Below the pieces are notes generated by a model that was not told where the DNA came from, made no database searches, and saw only the letters and a list, made by a program, of their open reading frames with translations. Shown one piece after another: positions 1-9,208 of a DNA stretch of 45,549 nucleotides. Position numbers and translations under genes: made by a program. The stretch covers positions 1 to 45,549 of the forward strand of contig CAMATH010000063.1 of the NCBI GenBank assembly GCA_945860955.1, read 5' to 3'. The first letter of the stretch is position 1. Each line of letters begins with the position of its first letter. Source of the DNA: Planctomicrobium piriforme (GTDB lineage: Bacteria; Planctomycetota; Planctomycetia; Planctomycetales; Planctomycetaceae).

Positions 1-50
1 CGCGGCTCTGCATGGATGTCGAATGGACCGCCATTCTTGGAATCCAACGC

Positions 51-85
51 AAAAACCCCCCGAACCGCAATCGCGATTCGGGGGG
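51..85 (-). terminator. Rho-independent terminator of the outer-membrane barrel gene
   Basis: A 9-bp perfect G/C-rich stem (56-64 pairing with 77-85) with a 12-nt loop is followed, in the minus-strand direction, by five T residues (51-55 read in reverse). It lies 80 bp beyond the stop of the minus-strand gene that starts at 1581, so it most likely ends that transcript. Confidence 0.85.
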
Positions 86-165
86 CATGTGTCAGTCGAA
101 CTCAGGTGGCGATCGCCTCGAGACTCTCGCCGACTGGGCGGAAGGCTCGAATGTCGCCAACAAGA

Positions 166-1581
166 TTAGAACAGGATCGTGGTGTCGAGGGCGAACAGGG
201 TCTGGTTGAACAGTTGGCCGCTGTAGCCATGCGCACCGTTGTAGACCTGCTGGTTGCCGGGCGACCACATGCCGCGGACTTCAGGCCGGATGAGCAGCCA
301 GTTCGTCGGCTTAATGTTGAAGCCACCGGTCATCGTGTTGTACGACGTTCCGTCAGCCTTGTACCATTCATAACGAGCCCCCATCTTGACCTTGCTGGTC
401 AGGTCGTAGAAGGCGTAGTTGATGAATGCGGTCGAATTGTTGGGGACACCACCATTGGTCAGTCCCTGGGTCACCGCCGAGGTGGTCGACAGGTCAGTTC
501 CCAACACGTCAAACTGATGGACGGTCTGGAATTTCTCGGTCCACTTGTGCGACAGGATGAAGCTGTTGACGGCACCATTGCCGCGCCATCCCAGGTTGCC
601 ACCAACCATCGAGTAAACGAAGTCGGTCTTGTCGTCGATCTTCCAGGTCATTCCGCCCAGGAACGCGCTGCCGCCGTTGTAGCGGTAGAAGCCCGTGTCC
701 CAGCCCGCGACCCAACCGCCGCTGACGCTGACCGTGTCGGTCGCTTTGTAGGTCGCCAGGGCGCCGGTATGGGTGAACGGCTCGCTGTTCCAGAAGTTCA
801 ACTGCTTGGTGAAGAAGAAGTTCCCGGTCGTCGGCACCACTTCATATCCCACCAGGGTGTAGAAGTGACCCAACTTCACGCTGAGCTTGTCATAGGCCAG
901 CTCGGCATACGCCTGGGGCAGCGCCCATTCGTAAGCCCCGTGGTCGAAACCGTTCAGATAATCCCACTTCCCGGCATTGATATTGCCGAACGCCTGGGCG
1001 TCGTTTCCGTCGAGGCCGTACATGCCGTCAACACGGAAGCCCCAGCCGAAGCCATTCGACCCGTCGGCGACTTTCTCCAGGAACATGTACTGCTGGTTCA
1101 ACATGAACCCGCCCCATTCCTGCTGATTGACGCTCGCACCGTTCCCGATGAACGAGCCGTCGGGGTTGCTGGCATAACCCCAGCTCGACCACCCGCTCAG
1201 CTTGATGCCGTTGTCTTTCAGCATGTTCTCGCCGCAGCCGTTGTCGAACAGGTTCGTCAACGTCCAGGGTTCATCGGGGGCGGGTTCCGCCTGATGTTCT
1301 TTGTTGTCGGCCTGATAAAACGAGGGAGCCTGTTGCCCTGCCATGGGAGCTTCGGGGATGGTCGATCCCAGCGGAGCTTCCGTGGGTAATTCGTCGGCAA
1401 CCGGGACTGGGGGCGGGACGTCTTCCCCCTGCACCTGACGAACCTGCCGACGAGCGGCAGAACGGCTGGCAGAGCGATCCTGAGCGTCAGCGGCGGCGGT
1501 GACGGTCATTCCGACGGCACCAGCAATGGCACCGGCTCGCAACCAACGCAACAGCATCGAAGTTTTCGATCCAAGAAACAT
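166..1581 (-). CDS. Outer-membrane beta-barrel protein (BBP2/OmpL-like porin)
   Basis: This 471-aa protein is predicted to be exported and to form a beta-barrel in the outer membrane. The N-terminus has a charged start, then a hydrophobic stretch (about residues 14-33) ending in an Ala-rich cleavage region, then a Pro-rich linker (about 45-100). From about residue 118 onward it shows alternating aromatic and small residues (LSGWSSWGYASN, FGWGFRVDGMYG, LSVKLGHFYTLVGYE), the pattern of the putative beta-barrel porin-2 family (PF07642), common in planctomycetes. It ends in Phe, as barrels recognised by BamA usually do. The ATG at 1581 is preceded by GGAG at 8-nt spacing. It stands alone, with a strong terminator downstream. 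The transported substrate cannot be read from sequence. Confidence 0.85.
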   Translation of the reverse strand: MFLGSKTSMLLRWLRAGAIAGAVGMTVTAAADAQDRSASRSAARRQVRQVQGEDVPPPVPVADELPTEAPLGSTIPEAPMAGQQAPSFYQADNKEHQAEPAPDEPWTLTNLFDNGCGENMLKDNGIKLSGWSSWGYASNPDGSFIGNGASVNQQEWGGFMLNQQYMFLEKVADGSNGFGWGFRVDGMYGLDGNDAQAFGNINAGKWDYLNGFDHGAYEWALPQAYAELAYDKLSVKLGHFYTLVGYEVVPTTGNFFFTKQLNFWNSEPFTHTGALATYKATDTVSVSGGWVAGWDTGFYRYNGGSAFLGGMTWKIDDKTDFVYSMVGGNLGWRGNGAVNSFILSHKWTEKFQTVHQFDVLGTDLSTTSAVTQGLTNGGVPNNSTAFINYAFYDLTSKVKMGARYEWYKADGTSYNTMTGGFNIKPTNWLLIRPEVRGMWSPGNQQVYNGAHGYSGQLFNQTLFALDTTILF

Positions 1582-2036
1582 GTCGCTCGCTCCTCAAATG
1601 GGTATCCGTACACATGCGACCGATCACGACAGCGGAGGTGACACAGTGACCGGGGGTGAGTCAGACCCGGACGCCGTCCCTGGCGAACATCCCGGGGAAC
1701 CGTGTCGATCGCATTTTGAATCACCTGATCGCTTCTCGCGGAGCACATCGCACAAGATCAGGTCTGACGCAACTTATCGAATGAACCGCCTGTGCCACTT
1801 GCGACACGCCCCGATCACGCGAACGAACCGGTGCCCCGGGCACGACCCACACAATCACTACAGCTTGACAAAATATCGTAAGTAACTACCAAACAATGTG
1901 TTACGCCAATTCGTCCGAGTGGAAAGCTGCCGATTTTTTCCGCAATTGGCACGCCTGCTGAAGGGTTTAGCAGGCGACACGAATGGTGGCGTCGGACCGA
2001 CCGCGGGCTGCTGGATCCGAATCCATCCCTAACCGT
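1582..2036. other. Intergenic region upstream of the barrel gene
   Basis: No gene is supported here. Roughly 1850-1910 is clearly more A+T-rich than its surroundings. Read on the minus strand it contains TTGTTT, a 15-nt spacer and TATTTT, which could be a promoter for the barrel gene with a long leader of about 300 nt. This is a weak, unproven match. Confidence 0.35.
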
Positions 2037-2208
2037 TTCAGATGAGCGGTGGCGTTGTCCTCGTCCGTGCGATTGCGCTGGTGGGTCTGCGGCGAAGCCT
2101 CAAACGTCGCGAGTCGCTCCAGCCATTTCTGGTAGTCGGCGTGCAGCCCCGGTTCATCGTCGTTGATTAAGAAACTCGCGGTGATGTGCGTCGCATTGAC
2201 CATCCCCG
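2037..2208 (-). pseudogene. Partial, degraded duplicate of yjbQ
   Basis: The translation reads [18 protein letters not shown], then [16 protein letters not shown], then [20 protein letters not shown]. This is nearly identical to the central part of the intact YjbQ gene 0.9 kb away (2799-3221). At nucleotide level 2037-2208 matches 2938-3109 over about 170 bp with scattered substitutions, roughly 85-90 percent by eye. Both the N-terminal part and the C-terminal part (the [17 protein letters not shown] region) are missing, so it cannot encode a working enzyme. The open frame runs beyond the homology on both sides (1967-2341) by chance. Confidence 0.8.
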
Positions 2209-2258
2209 CTGCGGATACTCCTGAACGGCCTATACTCCGCCACTCCGCCACCGGGTAG

Positions 2259-2419
2259 CCAATCCCCGAACGCCTACGCGCCGTCGACGCCCAGATGGTT
2301 GCCAAGGCGGTCAAACTCCGGCAGCAGGGGAAAACGCACACCGAGGCCTGAGAAACCCTGAGCCGGTTCGGCTACCGCACCCGATGCAGATCATCAAGTT
2401 GCTGCGGTCATTCGGCTGA
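2259..2419 (+). pseudogene. Remnant of a serine-recombinase C-terminal region
   Basis: The plus strand reads [20 protein letters not shown], then GKTHTEA, an in-frame TGA, then [10 protein letters not shown]. After a shift of frame near 2378 it reads HPMQIIKLLRSFG and a stop at 2417-2419. This resembles the helix-turn-helix part of large serine recombinases or resolvases (pattern: long helix, GKT..EIAETL, GYRT, short C-terminal helix). With one nonsense codon and one frameshift it is dead. The family call rests on pattern memory only; a profile search against the Recombinase/HTH_7 families would settle it. Confidence 0.5.
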
Positions 2420-2785
2420 CACCAACAGGTCGCCTGAACTGATCTGCTCCTTATTGGCTCCTGTCAGCATGATTCCAATCCTGTCGCCAGCTTTGCCTCG
2501 CTTAACCGGCTTGTGGAAGGCTTCAAGGGCTTTGACCACCACTCGCAGTTGAGCATGTGCTGTCTGAACAGAGAGAACATCGCCGGGCCTGACCTCACCT
2601 TCGGAGACAACACCAACGACCACGACGCTCCCCTGCTCCTTCAGGGCAAAAGCGTCATCAACCGTCATTCTGAAGACTGCCGAACGGGACGGGGGTGCGG
2701 GAGGATCCCGCATCATCTGCCAGATCAAGACAGCCGCCAAAACAACCACGGCAACGCCGAGGAGAATGAGAAGCGTGGGCTTCAT
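2408..2785 (-). CDS. Membrane-anchored EF-Tu domain 2-like protein
   Basis: This 125-aa protein starts with one hydrophobic helix (MKPTLLILLGVAVVVLAAVL, about residues 4-22), followed by a short linker and a beta-barrel domain that fills the rest. The segment FRMTVDDAFALKEQGSVVVV through GVVSEGEVRPGDVLSVQT, then GKAGDRIGIMLTGANKEQIS, GDLLVSAE follows the layout of domain 2 of translational GTPases (PF03144): a VEDVF-like strand, a regulated-GDxL turn and the RG..G.. loop. No GTPase domain is present. The ATG at 2785 has GGAGG 4 nt upstream. It lies 13 bp downstream of yjbQ on the same strand, so the two are probably co-transcribed. The domain is likely exposed either outside or inside the inner membrane; its role is unknown. 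Confidence 0.75.
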   Translation of the reverse strand: MKPTLLILLGVAVVVLAAVLIWQMMRDPPAPPSRSAVFRMTVDDAFALKEQGSVVVVGVVSEGEVRPGDVLSVQTAHAQLRVVVKALEAFHKPVKRGKAGDRIGIMLTGANKEQISSGDLLVSAE

Positions 2786-2798
2786 GGAGCCTCCGAAA

Positions 2799-3221
2799 CT
2801 AGTCCCCAATGATCTTGACCAGCACCCGTTTGGGCCGCCGGCCGTCGAACTCGCCGTAGAAGATTTGCTCCCACGGGCCGAAATCCAGTTTACCCTTCGT
2901 GATGGCGACGACAACCTCCCGGCCCATGACTTGCCGCTTCAGATGAGCATCGGCGTTGTCCTCGCCCGTACGGTTGTGCTGATACGTCTGCGGCGAAGCA
3001 TCAAACGGCGCGAGCCTTTCCAGCCATTTCTGGTAGTCGGCGTGCAGCCCCGGTTCGTCGTCGTTGATGAAGACACTCGCGGTGATGTGCATCGCATTGA
3101 CCAGCACCAGCCCCTCCTGAACGCCACTCGCGCGGACGATCTCCTCGACCCGGGGCGTGATGTTGATGAAACCCACACGATGTGGGAATTCAAAGGTGAG
3201 GTACTCGGTTGTTGATTTCAC
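2799..3221 (-). CDS. yjbQ: YjbQ/UPF0047 family protein (secondary thiamine-phosphate synthase-like)
   Basis: The 140-aa product matches the full length of the UPF0047/YjbQ family. Visible family blocks are [56 protein letters not shown] and [18 protein letters not shown]. YjbQ proteins have been reported to have weak thiamine-phosphate synthase activity; their main role is unsettled. The longest frame runs to an ATG at 3281, but family length and conservation favour the GTG at 3221 ([15 protein letters not shown]), which has GGAAG at close spacing. It is the first gene of a likely two-gene operon with the EF-Tu domain 2 protein. A broken second copy lies at 2037-2208. Confidence 0.88.
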   Translation of the reverse strand: MKSTTEYLTFEFPHRVGFINITPRVEEIVRASGVQEGLVLVNAMHITASVFINDDEPGLHADYQKWLERLAPFDASPQTYQHNRTGEDNADAHLKRQVMGREVVVAITKGKLDFGPWEQIFYGEFDGRRPKRVLVKIIGD

Positions 3222-3268
3222 GGGACTTCCAAAGGACTCAGGGCAATTGCCGCCCAGACACGCCTCTT

Positions 3269-3538
3269 TTACAATAACCACGGAACGGCGGCCATTTCGC
3301 CTCCTTTTTGTTCGAGAACCGAAACACCGCCCTTCGGGGTTTCACTGTCTCCACGAATCCCGATCTGCGCCCGGTCAAAGTCCAGATCACAGACCCGCAA
3401 TTGACAGCATTCCGAAATCCGCATGCCAGTGCCGGATAGTAGTCCCACGATCAGCCGATGGGTTCCCTTTTCCGGCATCGCGGAAATGAGTTGACGAATC
3501 TCTTCCTTGGACAAGGTGACGACAAAATGGCTTTATCG
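3269..3538 (-). pseudogene. Truncated tyrosine recombinase (integron/phage integrase-type)
   Basis: The segment TLSKEEIRQLISAMPEKGTH, then RLIVGLLSGTGMRISECCQL, then RVCDLDFDRAQIGIRG is the first part of the catalytic domain of tyrosine recombinases. It includes the conserved catalytic Arg in GTGMRISE. An in-frame TAA lies just upstream (about 3539-3541), so the N-terminal DNA-binding part is absent. After [10 protein letters not shown] the family similarity stops, and His-x-x-Arg, the second His and the catalytic Tyr are all missing. The fragment overlaps the region just upstream of the AlkD-like gene, on the opposite strand. It marks a past integration or rearrangement. Confidence 0.8.
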
Positions 3539-4168
3539 CCACGAGCATCGAAACTTGCCGCCGAGATCACTCGCGGAAGCCCGAAGATGGGTGACCTAAA
3601 AAAGCGTGGCAGCGAGATCAAGAAGGATCACGATCTGGCAACGGAGCTCTGGTCGACGGATGAATATTACCCGCGTCTACTCTCGACGCTCATATTCGAT
3701 CCGAAACTCCTCACAGCGGATGTCATCAATCAGCTTGCCACCGACATGCTTCGACACGACGCGGAGGAACGCAACCAATTGGCGGATTGGCTGTTGGCGA
3801 ACCAACTCACCAAAAACAAGAAACTTGTCGCCTTGATCTCGACGTGGGAGAATAATCCTTCTCCCATCCTGCGCCGCTGCTTCTGGTATCACCAAGCGCG
3901 CTTGCGCTGGGTAGGGCAAACTCCTCCCGCCAACAGCGCAGAGCTGCTTGATTCCCTGGAAAGCGAGATGGCGATTGCAGAACCCGAAGTTCAGTGGGCG
4001 ATGAATTTCTGTGCTGGCCAAATTGGCGTTCACGAGCCCGAATTTCGTTCCCGATGTATCAAACTCGGGAAGGCACTGGGGCTCTACAAGGACGAGCATG
4101 TTGCCAAGAACTGTACGCCGTCGTACCTTCCCGAGTTTATTAGGATCGAAGTCGCCAAACGTGAATGA
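3527..4168 (+). CDS. DNA alkylation repair family protein (AlkD-like, HEAT repeats)
   Basis: A 213-aa all-helical protein that resembles the DNA alkylation repair enzymes (AlkD/AlkC group, PF08713), which remove alkylated bases using a HEAT-like repeat scaffold. Supporting parts are the N-terminal GSPKMGDLKKRGSEIKKDHD, LATELWSTDEYYPRLLSTLI (the typical 'LW....E.r.la..ll' block), AITELATDM-type helices, and the late E.QWAMNFCAGQIGVH and RCIKLGKALGLYKDEHVAKN segments common to such proteins. The ATG at 3527 has GGTGA about 8 nt upstream; an in-frame upstream ATG at 3458 would start inside the recombinase remnant and is less likely. No close partner gene. Whether the glycosylase residues are conserved was not checked. 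Confidence 0.72.
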   Translation: MALSPRASKLAAEITRGSPKMGDLKKRGSEIKKDHDLATELWSTDEYYPRLLSTLIFDPKLLTADVINQLATDMLRHDAEERNQLADWLLANQLTKNKKLVALISTWENNPSPILRRCFWYHQARLRWVGQTPPANSAELLDSLESEMAIAEPEVQWAMNFCAGQIGVHEPEFRSRCIKLGKALGLYKDEHVAKNCTPSYLPEFIRIEVAKRE

Positions 4169-4725
4169 CAGCGACCGCGGATAACCCTCTGCTGCACCGG
4201 ACCGGGGGCTCGTCGTGTCGTTTGTAATAAGCCGGGCGAATGCCCCGGCGGATTCCGAGGAACTCGTTGTCGGCGAGACGCTCCGCGGCTCGCCTAGACG
4301 CACCGCAGGTGCCGGTCGGAAGCGTCGACGGATAGCCAGTTCCTCTTCACCACACGTTTGTACCACCGCGAATCCAGCGGCGGCTTCCGAGGGAACGTGG
4401 TTCGATGGCTGCCCGGAGAACTTCGTATTGCGCTCGAAAGCACACTGGCGGCTCAGCAGGAGCTTCGCCCTCCCGAGACGCGGTTCCTCGACACTACCTG
4501 TCGCGTGCCGCGACTAAAATTACTCGGCAGGAGCCTCGCCTTCCCGTCCCCTCGCTGGCATTCCGATCACGCGTATTGATTGACGTCCCAGCATTCGAAC
4601 TCCAATCCTGCGTCGTCTCCGGAAACTGGCCCTCGGTCTTCTCCCCGGTTACGATGCACAAGCACCCGTCGATTGGACGTGGGTCCGCCGCGTCGCATCA
4701 CACCTGTTGCCGAGATTCTCCGAAC
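4169..4725. other. Intergenic region with imperfect repeats before the first PSD1 operon
   Basis: No gene is convincing in these 557 bp. A G/C-rich hairpin lies near 4231-4251 (CCGGGC-GAAT-GCCCCGG), possibly ending the AlkD-like transcript although it has no T-run. Two imperfect copies of a roughly 22-bp unit (CAGCAGGAGCTTCGCCCTCC and CGGCAGGAGCCTCGCCTTCC) lie about 70 bp apart near 4454 and 4525. The promoter of the operon starting at 4726 should lie in this region, but I cannot point to it. Confidence 0.4.
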
Positions 4726-7700
4726 ATGCCTCGTCGTTTGTGCGCTCTCGCATTCCTGCTGCTGGTCCCGCTGGCGAGTGACCTGCGGGGGGCTCCGCCG
4801 GTTGATTTTCAACGCGAGGTCCAGCCGATTCTGAACGAACATTGCAACGCCTGCCACGGTGTCGACGCAAATGACCGCAAAAGCGGTTTGCGGCTCGATC
4901 TACGGGAGAATGCCCTCAAGGGTGGCGAATCCGGTACCCCCGCGATTGTCCCGGGCAAAACCGACGACGGCGAACTGCTCCGCCGAATTCTGTCCGCCGA
5001 CGAATCGGAGGTGATGCCCCCTCGAAGCCACAACAAACCCCTTTCACCCAAACAGATCGAAACGCTCAAACAGTGGATCGCGGAGGGGGCGAAATACGAA
5101 ACGCACTGGGCGTTCTCCACACCACAAAAGCCAGCGGTTCCCGCTGTTGGCACGCCTCACCCGATCGACGCGTTCGTCCGTTCGCATCTGAAGTCGCTCG
5201 AAATTGCGCCGTCGCGGCCAGCCGACTCGGCCACCCTGTGCCGGCGGCTCTACCTCGACCTGATCGGACTTCCGCCGACCCCTGAAGAATTGGCGACATT
5301 CGAAAAGATCGGGGTCGAAGCGACAGTCAAGACGCTGTTGGCCAGCGAGCGGTTTGGCGAAAAGTGGGCCCGGCACTGGCTGGATGTCGCCCGCTATTCC
5401 GACACGAATGGCTACGAAAAAGATGTGCAGCGCGAGCAGTGGGCCTGGCGCGACTGGGTGATCGACGCGTTCAATCGAGACATGCCCTACGATCAGTTTC
5501 TGATCGAGCAGATCGCGGGAGACCTGCTCCCCCAGGCGACGCAATCGCAGGTGATCGCGACCGGGTTCCTGCGGAACAGCATGATCAACGAAGAGGGAGC
5601 GATTGTCGCCGAGCAGTTCCGTATGGTCGAGATGTTCGACCGCATCGATTGTGTGGGGAAAGCCGTTCTGGGGCTGTCGACGCAGTGTGCCCAGTGTCAT
5701 ACGCACAAATTCGACCCGCTCACGCACGACGAATACTACGGCATGTTCGCGTACCTCAACAACACGTATGAAGCGCAATCTTGGGTCTACACCGCCGACC
5801 AGCAGAAGCAACTCGCCGACATCCGCCTGAAGGTCGAGGACGCCGAGCGGCGCTGGCGGGCGACCCGGCCCCAGTGGGAGCGCGAATTCGCCGATTGGCA
5901 ACAGAATCTGCTCAGTCAGCAGATTGTCTGGGAACCGCTGGAGACGATCGAACTGGGAAGTATCAGTGGTCTGAATCACCCGACCCAGGAAGCGGACAAA
6001 TCGATTCTGATGAAAGGACACACCAGCGGCGATGTGTTCTTCATCGGCGTGCCCAAACTGGACGGGGTGACCGGCGTGAGGCTGGAAGCGCTGACTCACC
6101 GCGATCTGCCCCACAATGGACCCGGGCGCAGCCGACTGGGGACCTGGGCGATCAACGAAGTCGAGGCGTTCCTCAAAAAGCCGGGGAGCAATGATTGGGA
6201 GAAGCTGAAACTGGTGAACGCGACGGCGGACTTTTCAGAACCCGAACAGAAGCAGCCCGACGGCAAAAAGCCGCGCGGGCCGGTCGGGTTGCTGATCGAC
6301 GGGACCGACGATTCGACGTGGCTTTCGGACCGTGGCATGGGATTGCGAAATCAGCCGTCGGTCGCGGTGCTGCAGTTCGAGCAACCGGTCAACGCGCCGG
6401 AGGGAACGCAGTTCAAATTCGTGATGCGAATGGGAGACATGCTGGGATGTTGCCGGGTGAGTCTGACCCGGCAGGCGGCTCCCATCGCGCCGCCGGTCGA
6501 TCACGCCGCGATTCTGGCGTTGCAAACGCCGGCCGACCGACGCACACCCCAGCAGACCGCGATCCTGTTGGCCGCCTGGAGGGCCGGCATCCCCGAGGCG
6601 AAACCGTTCCATGATGAAATCGCGACGTTGTGGAAATCGTCGTCGCAAGCGGGGACATCAATTCTGCACCTGGCGGACCGAGACCCTGCCGACCCCCGTC
6701 CGACCCATTTGCTGGATCGTGGAAACTGGGATCGGCCTCTACATGTGGTTGAGCCTCACGTGCCGGCGGCATTTCATCCCTTCCCGGTCGGCGCGCCTCA
6801 AAATCGACTCGGATTCGCCCGCTGGCTGGCGGACGCGAAATCCCCGTTGACTGCGCGGGTGGAAGTGAATCGTGTCTGGCAGTCGATTTTTGGAGTCGGG
6901 CTGGTCGAGACGGCGGAGGACTTTGGAACCCGTGCTGCGGTCCCCGAATACCGCGATGTTCTCGACTGGCTGGCGGTCGATTTCATGGAGCATGGCTGGA
7001 GCCGAAAGCACCTGATCGCGACGATTGTCACGAGCGCGACGTATCAGCAGTCGTCCGCCGCGACGGCGGCCCAATTGGAACGAGATCCGCGCAACGCCCT
7101 CTTGGCCCGCGGCCCCCGGTTTCGCGCCGACGCCGAAGTGGTGCGCGACATCGCGCTTGCAGTCTCGGGACTGCTCACCGCAAAAATGGGTGGCCCCGGT
7201 GTGATTCCCCCGGTTCCTCAAAACGTGCTCGATTACAACTACGTCTACCCCGGCTACTGGAAGCCCGCAGAGGGGGCCGAGCGGTATCGGCGGACCGTGT
7301 ACGGATTCCGCAAACGGTCGATGCCCGACCCGGTGATGTCGAATTTCGACGCCCCCAACGGGGACTTCGCCTGTGCCCGCCGAATCCGGTCGAACACTCC
7401 CCTGGCGGCGCTGACGGGGCTGAACGAGACGATTTTTGTGGAGTCGGCCCGGGCGCTGGCGCTGCGGGTGTTGAAGGAAGGGGGAGCGACCGACGCCGAC
7501 CGGGCGTCACGGGCGTTCTCTCTCTGCACTCTGCGACAACCCACGCCGGCGGAACGGGACGCGATTTTGACCCTGCTCGAATCGCGACGGAAGCGGATCG
7601 CCGACGGCTGGCTCAACCCGCGCGAAGTGACGACGGGAGATCCGGCGACCCTGCCTGCGCTACCTCCGAACACCACACCACAAGACGCCGCCGCGTGGAC

Positions 7701-7752
7701 TCTGGTCGCGCGCGTGCTGCTGAATCTTGACGAAACCATGACGAAGAATTGA
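4726..7752 (+). CDS. PSCyt1-PSD1 protein (cytochrome c-like + DUF1549 + DUF1553)
   Basis: An exported 1008-aa protein of the planctomycete-specific cytochrome family. In order: signal peptide (1-22); PSCyt1 haem-binding domain with CNACHG (Cys40, Cys43, His44) and a downstream MPP (about 97-99) where the distal Met would sit; DUF1549 (about 150-340) with [18 protein letters not shown] and a second C-x-x-C-H ([11 protein letters not shown], 321-325); an inserted jelly-roll-like segment (about 400-590, [19 protein letters not shown]) similar to discoidin-type domains seen in this family; and DUF1553 (about 690-960, [24 protein letters not shown]). The ATG at 4726 gives the signal peptide; the frame is open further upstream. 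Function is unproven; such proteins are thought to take part in periplasmic redox or polysaccharide breakdown. Nine bp upstream of the DUF1501 gene, an operon arrangement. Confidence 0.92.
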   Translation: MPRRLCALAFLLLVPLASDLRGAPPVDFQREVQPILNEHCNACHGVDANDRKSGLRLDLRENALKGGESGTPAIVPGKTDDGELLRRILSADESEVMPPRSHNKPLSPKQIETLKQWIAEGAKYETHWAFSTPQKPAVPAVGTPHPIDAFVRSHLKSLEIAPSRPADSATLCRRLYLDLIGLPPTPEELATFEKIGVEATVKTLLASERFGEKWARHWLDVARYSDTNGYEKDVQREQWAWRDWVIDAFNRDMPYDQFLIEQIAGDLLPQATQSQVIATGFLRNSMINEEGAIVAEQFRMVEMFDRIDCVGKAVLGLSTQCAQCHTHKFDPLTHDEYYGMFAYLNNTYEAQSWVYTADQQKQLADIRLKVEDAERRWRATRPQWEREFADWQQNLLSQQIVWEPLETIELGSISGLNHPTQEADKSILMKGHTSGDVFFIGVPKLDGVTGVRLEALTHRDLPHNGPGRSRLGTWAINEVEAFLKKPGSNDWEKLKLVNATADFSEPEQKQPDGKKPRGPVGLLIDGTDDSTWLSDRGMGLRNQPSVAVLQFEQPVNAPEGTQFKFVMRMGDMLGCCRVSLTRQAAPIAPPVDHAAILALQTPADRRTPQQTAILLAAWRAGIPEAKPFHDEIATLWKSSSQAGTSILHLADRDPADPRPTHLLDRGNWDRPLHVVEPHVPAAFHPFPVGAPQNRLGFARWLADAKSPLTARVEVNRVWQSIFGVGLVETAEDFGTRAAVPEYRDVLDWLAVDFMEHGWSRKHLIATIVTSATYQQSSAATAAQLERDPRNALLARGPRFRADAEVVRDIALAVSGLLTAKMGGPGVIPPVPQNVLDYNYVYPGYWKPAEGAERYRRTVYGFRKRSMPDPVMSNFDAPNGDFACARRIRSNTPLAALTGLNETIFVESARALALRVLKEGGATDADRASRAFSLCTLRQPTPAERDAILTLLESRRKRIADGWLNPREVTTGDPATLPALPPNTTPQDAAAWTLVARVLLNLDETMTKN

Positions 7753-7760
7753 GTCGTACC

Positions 7761-9194
7761 ATGAACATCAGCCAGGAATTGCAAGCCGCCCGGGCGCGGT
7801 TGTTGAGTCGCCGGTGGTTCTTGAGAGACTGTGGCGTCGGTCTGGCGGGAATCGCCGCCCGGTCGTTGTACGCCGGTGAAACGGCGCGAGGCGGCGATGC
7901 CTCCCCCAATCCGCTGGCTCCCCGTCAGCCGCACTTCACGGGGAAGGCGAAGCGGGTGATTTACATCTTCCAGGCGGGCGCGCCGAGCCATCTGGAGTTG
8001 TTCGACAACAAACCCGAACTGACAAAACGGAACGGCCAACTCCCTCCCGCGGAGCTACTCAAAGGATATCGCGCGGCGTTCATCAATCCCAATTCGGCGC
8101 TCCTGGGGCCGAAGTTCAAGTTTGAAAAACACGGACAGTGCGGGATGGAACTGAGCGAGGTTCTGCCGCACACCGCGAAGATCGCCGACGACTTGTGCCT
8201 GATCCGCACGCTGCAAACCGAGGCGGTCAACCACGCCCCGGCGCAGATCATGATGAACTCAGGATCGCAGCAATTCGGTCGGCCGAGCTTTGGCTCGTGG
8301 TCGCTGTATGGTCTGGGAAGCGAGTCGGCCGACCTGCCGGGATACGTGGTGCTGACAAGCGCCAAAGGGACGAGCGGCGGTGCCAGCAATTATGGTTGCG
8401 GGTTTCTGCCCACGATGTACGGCGGAACGCCGTTTCGCAACACGGGGGATCCGGTGCTCTACCTGTCGAACCCGAAGGGGATTGACGACGAAACGCAGCG
8501 TGAGTCGCTGGGAACATTGCGGCAGTTGAACGATCTGGCGCTCAAGTCGGTGGGTGACCCGGAGATCGCCGCCCGCATTCAGAGCTACGAAATGGCCTAT
8601 CGGCTGCAAACGAGCGCACCCGAGCTGATGGATCTCGCGAAGGAGCCGAAAGAGGTGCTGGAACGGTACGGCATCAAGGATCCCAAAGAGGCGAACTTCG
8701 CGCGGAACTGCCTGCTGGCGCGTCGATTGATTGAACGGGGAGTGCGGTTTGTGCAGTTGTTTCACGAGGCATGGGACCAACACGGCAACCTGACGGCGGG
8801 CGTGAAGCAGAACGCTCTCGACACCGATCAGGCGAGTGCCGCGCTGGTGACCGACCTCAAGCAGCGGGGTCTGCTCAACGACACGATTGTCATCTGGGGG
8901 GGCGAGTTCGGAAGAACGCCGATGGTTCAAGGGGGCAACGACGGCCGCGACCATCACAACCGCTGTTTCAGCCTGTGGCTGGCGGGTGGCGGGGTGAAGC
9001 CGGGGCATACGCATGGCAGCACAGATGAATTCGGTTTCAACGTCGCGGCCGACCCGGTTCATGTCCATGACCTGCACGCCACGCTGTTGCACCTGTTGGG
9101 TTTTGATCACACCCGACTGACATTCCGCTTCCAGGGGCGCGACTATCGACTGACGGACGTCCACGGCAAGTTGGTTCCGGGGATTCTGGCTTAA
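7761..9194 (+). CDS. DUF1501 exported protein (sulfatase-like fold, Tat signal)
   Basis: A 477-aa DUF1501 family protein, related to alkaline phosphatase/sulfatase folds. The N-terminus [20 protein letters not shown] is a twin-arginine-type signal, implying export after folding. Family blocks seen are [76 protein letters not shown] and [20 protein letters not shown], the last three carrying the His/Asp residues expected to bind metal. The ATG at 7761 is chosen; a TTG at 7749 overlapping the end of the upstream gene is an alternative. It forms the usual pair with the PSD1 protein, with 8 bp between them. The substrate is unknown. Confidence 0.92.
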   Translation: MNISQELQAARARLLSRRWFLRDCGVGLAGIAARSLYAGETARGGDASPNPLAPRQPHFTGKAKRVIYIFQAGAPSHLELFDNKPELTKRNGQLPPAELLKGYRAAFINPNSALLGPKFKFEKHGQCGMELSEVLPHTAKIADDLCLIRTLQTEAVNHAPAQIMMNSGSQQFGRPSFGSWSLYGLGSESADLPGYVVLTSAKGTSGGASNYGCGFLPTMYGGTPFRNTGDPVLYLSNPKGIDDETQRESLGTLRQLNDLALKSVGDPEIAARIQSYEMAYRLQTSAPELMDLAKEPKEVLERYGIKDPKEANFARNCLLARRLIERGVRFVQLFHEAWDQHGNLTAGVKQNALDTDQASAALVTDLKQRGLLNDTIVIWGGEFGRTPMVQGGNDGRDHHNRCFSLWLAGGGVKPGHTHGSTDEFGFNVAADPVHVHDLHATLLHLLGFDHTRLTFRFQGRDYRLTDVHGKLVPGILA

Positions 9195-9208
9195 GTGTGG
9201 AAAGTGCG

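Noticed and set aside
16-1389. 457-aa plus-strand frame opposite the outer-membrane barrel gene
   Set aside because: It is the mirror of a well-supported gene with signal peptide and terminator. Its translation has the Arg/Val-rich look of a shadow frame in high-GC DNA.
5044-6114. 356-aa minus-strand frame inside the first PSD1 gene
   Set aside because: Antisense of a gene with clear domains; no recognisable family and a composition typical of shadow frames.
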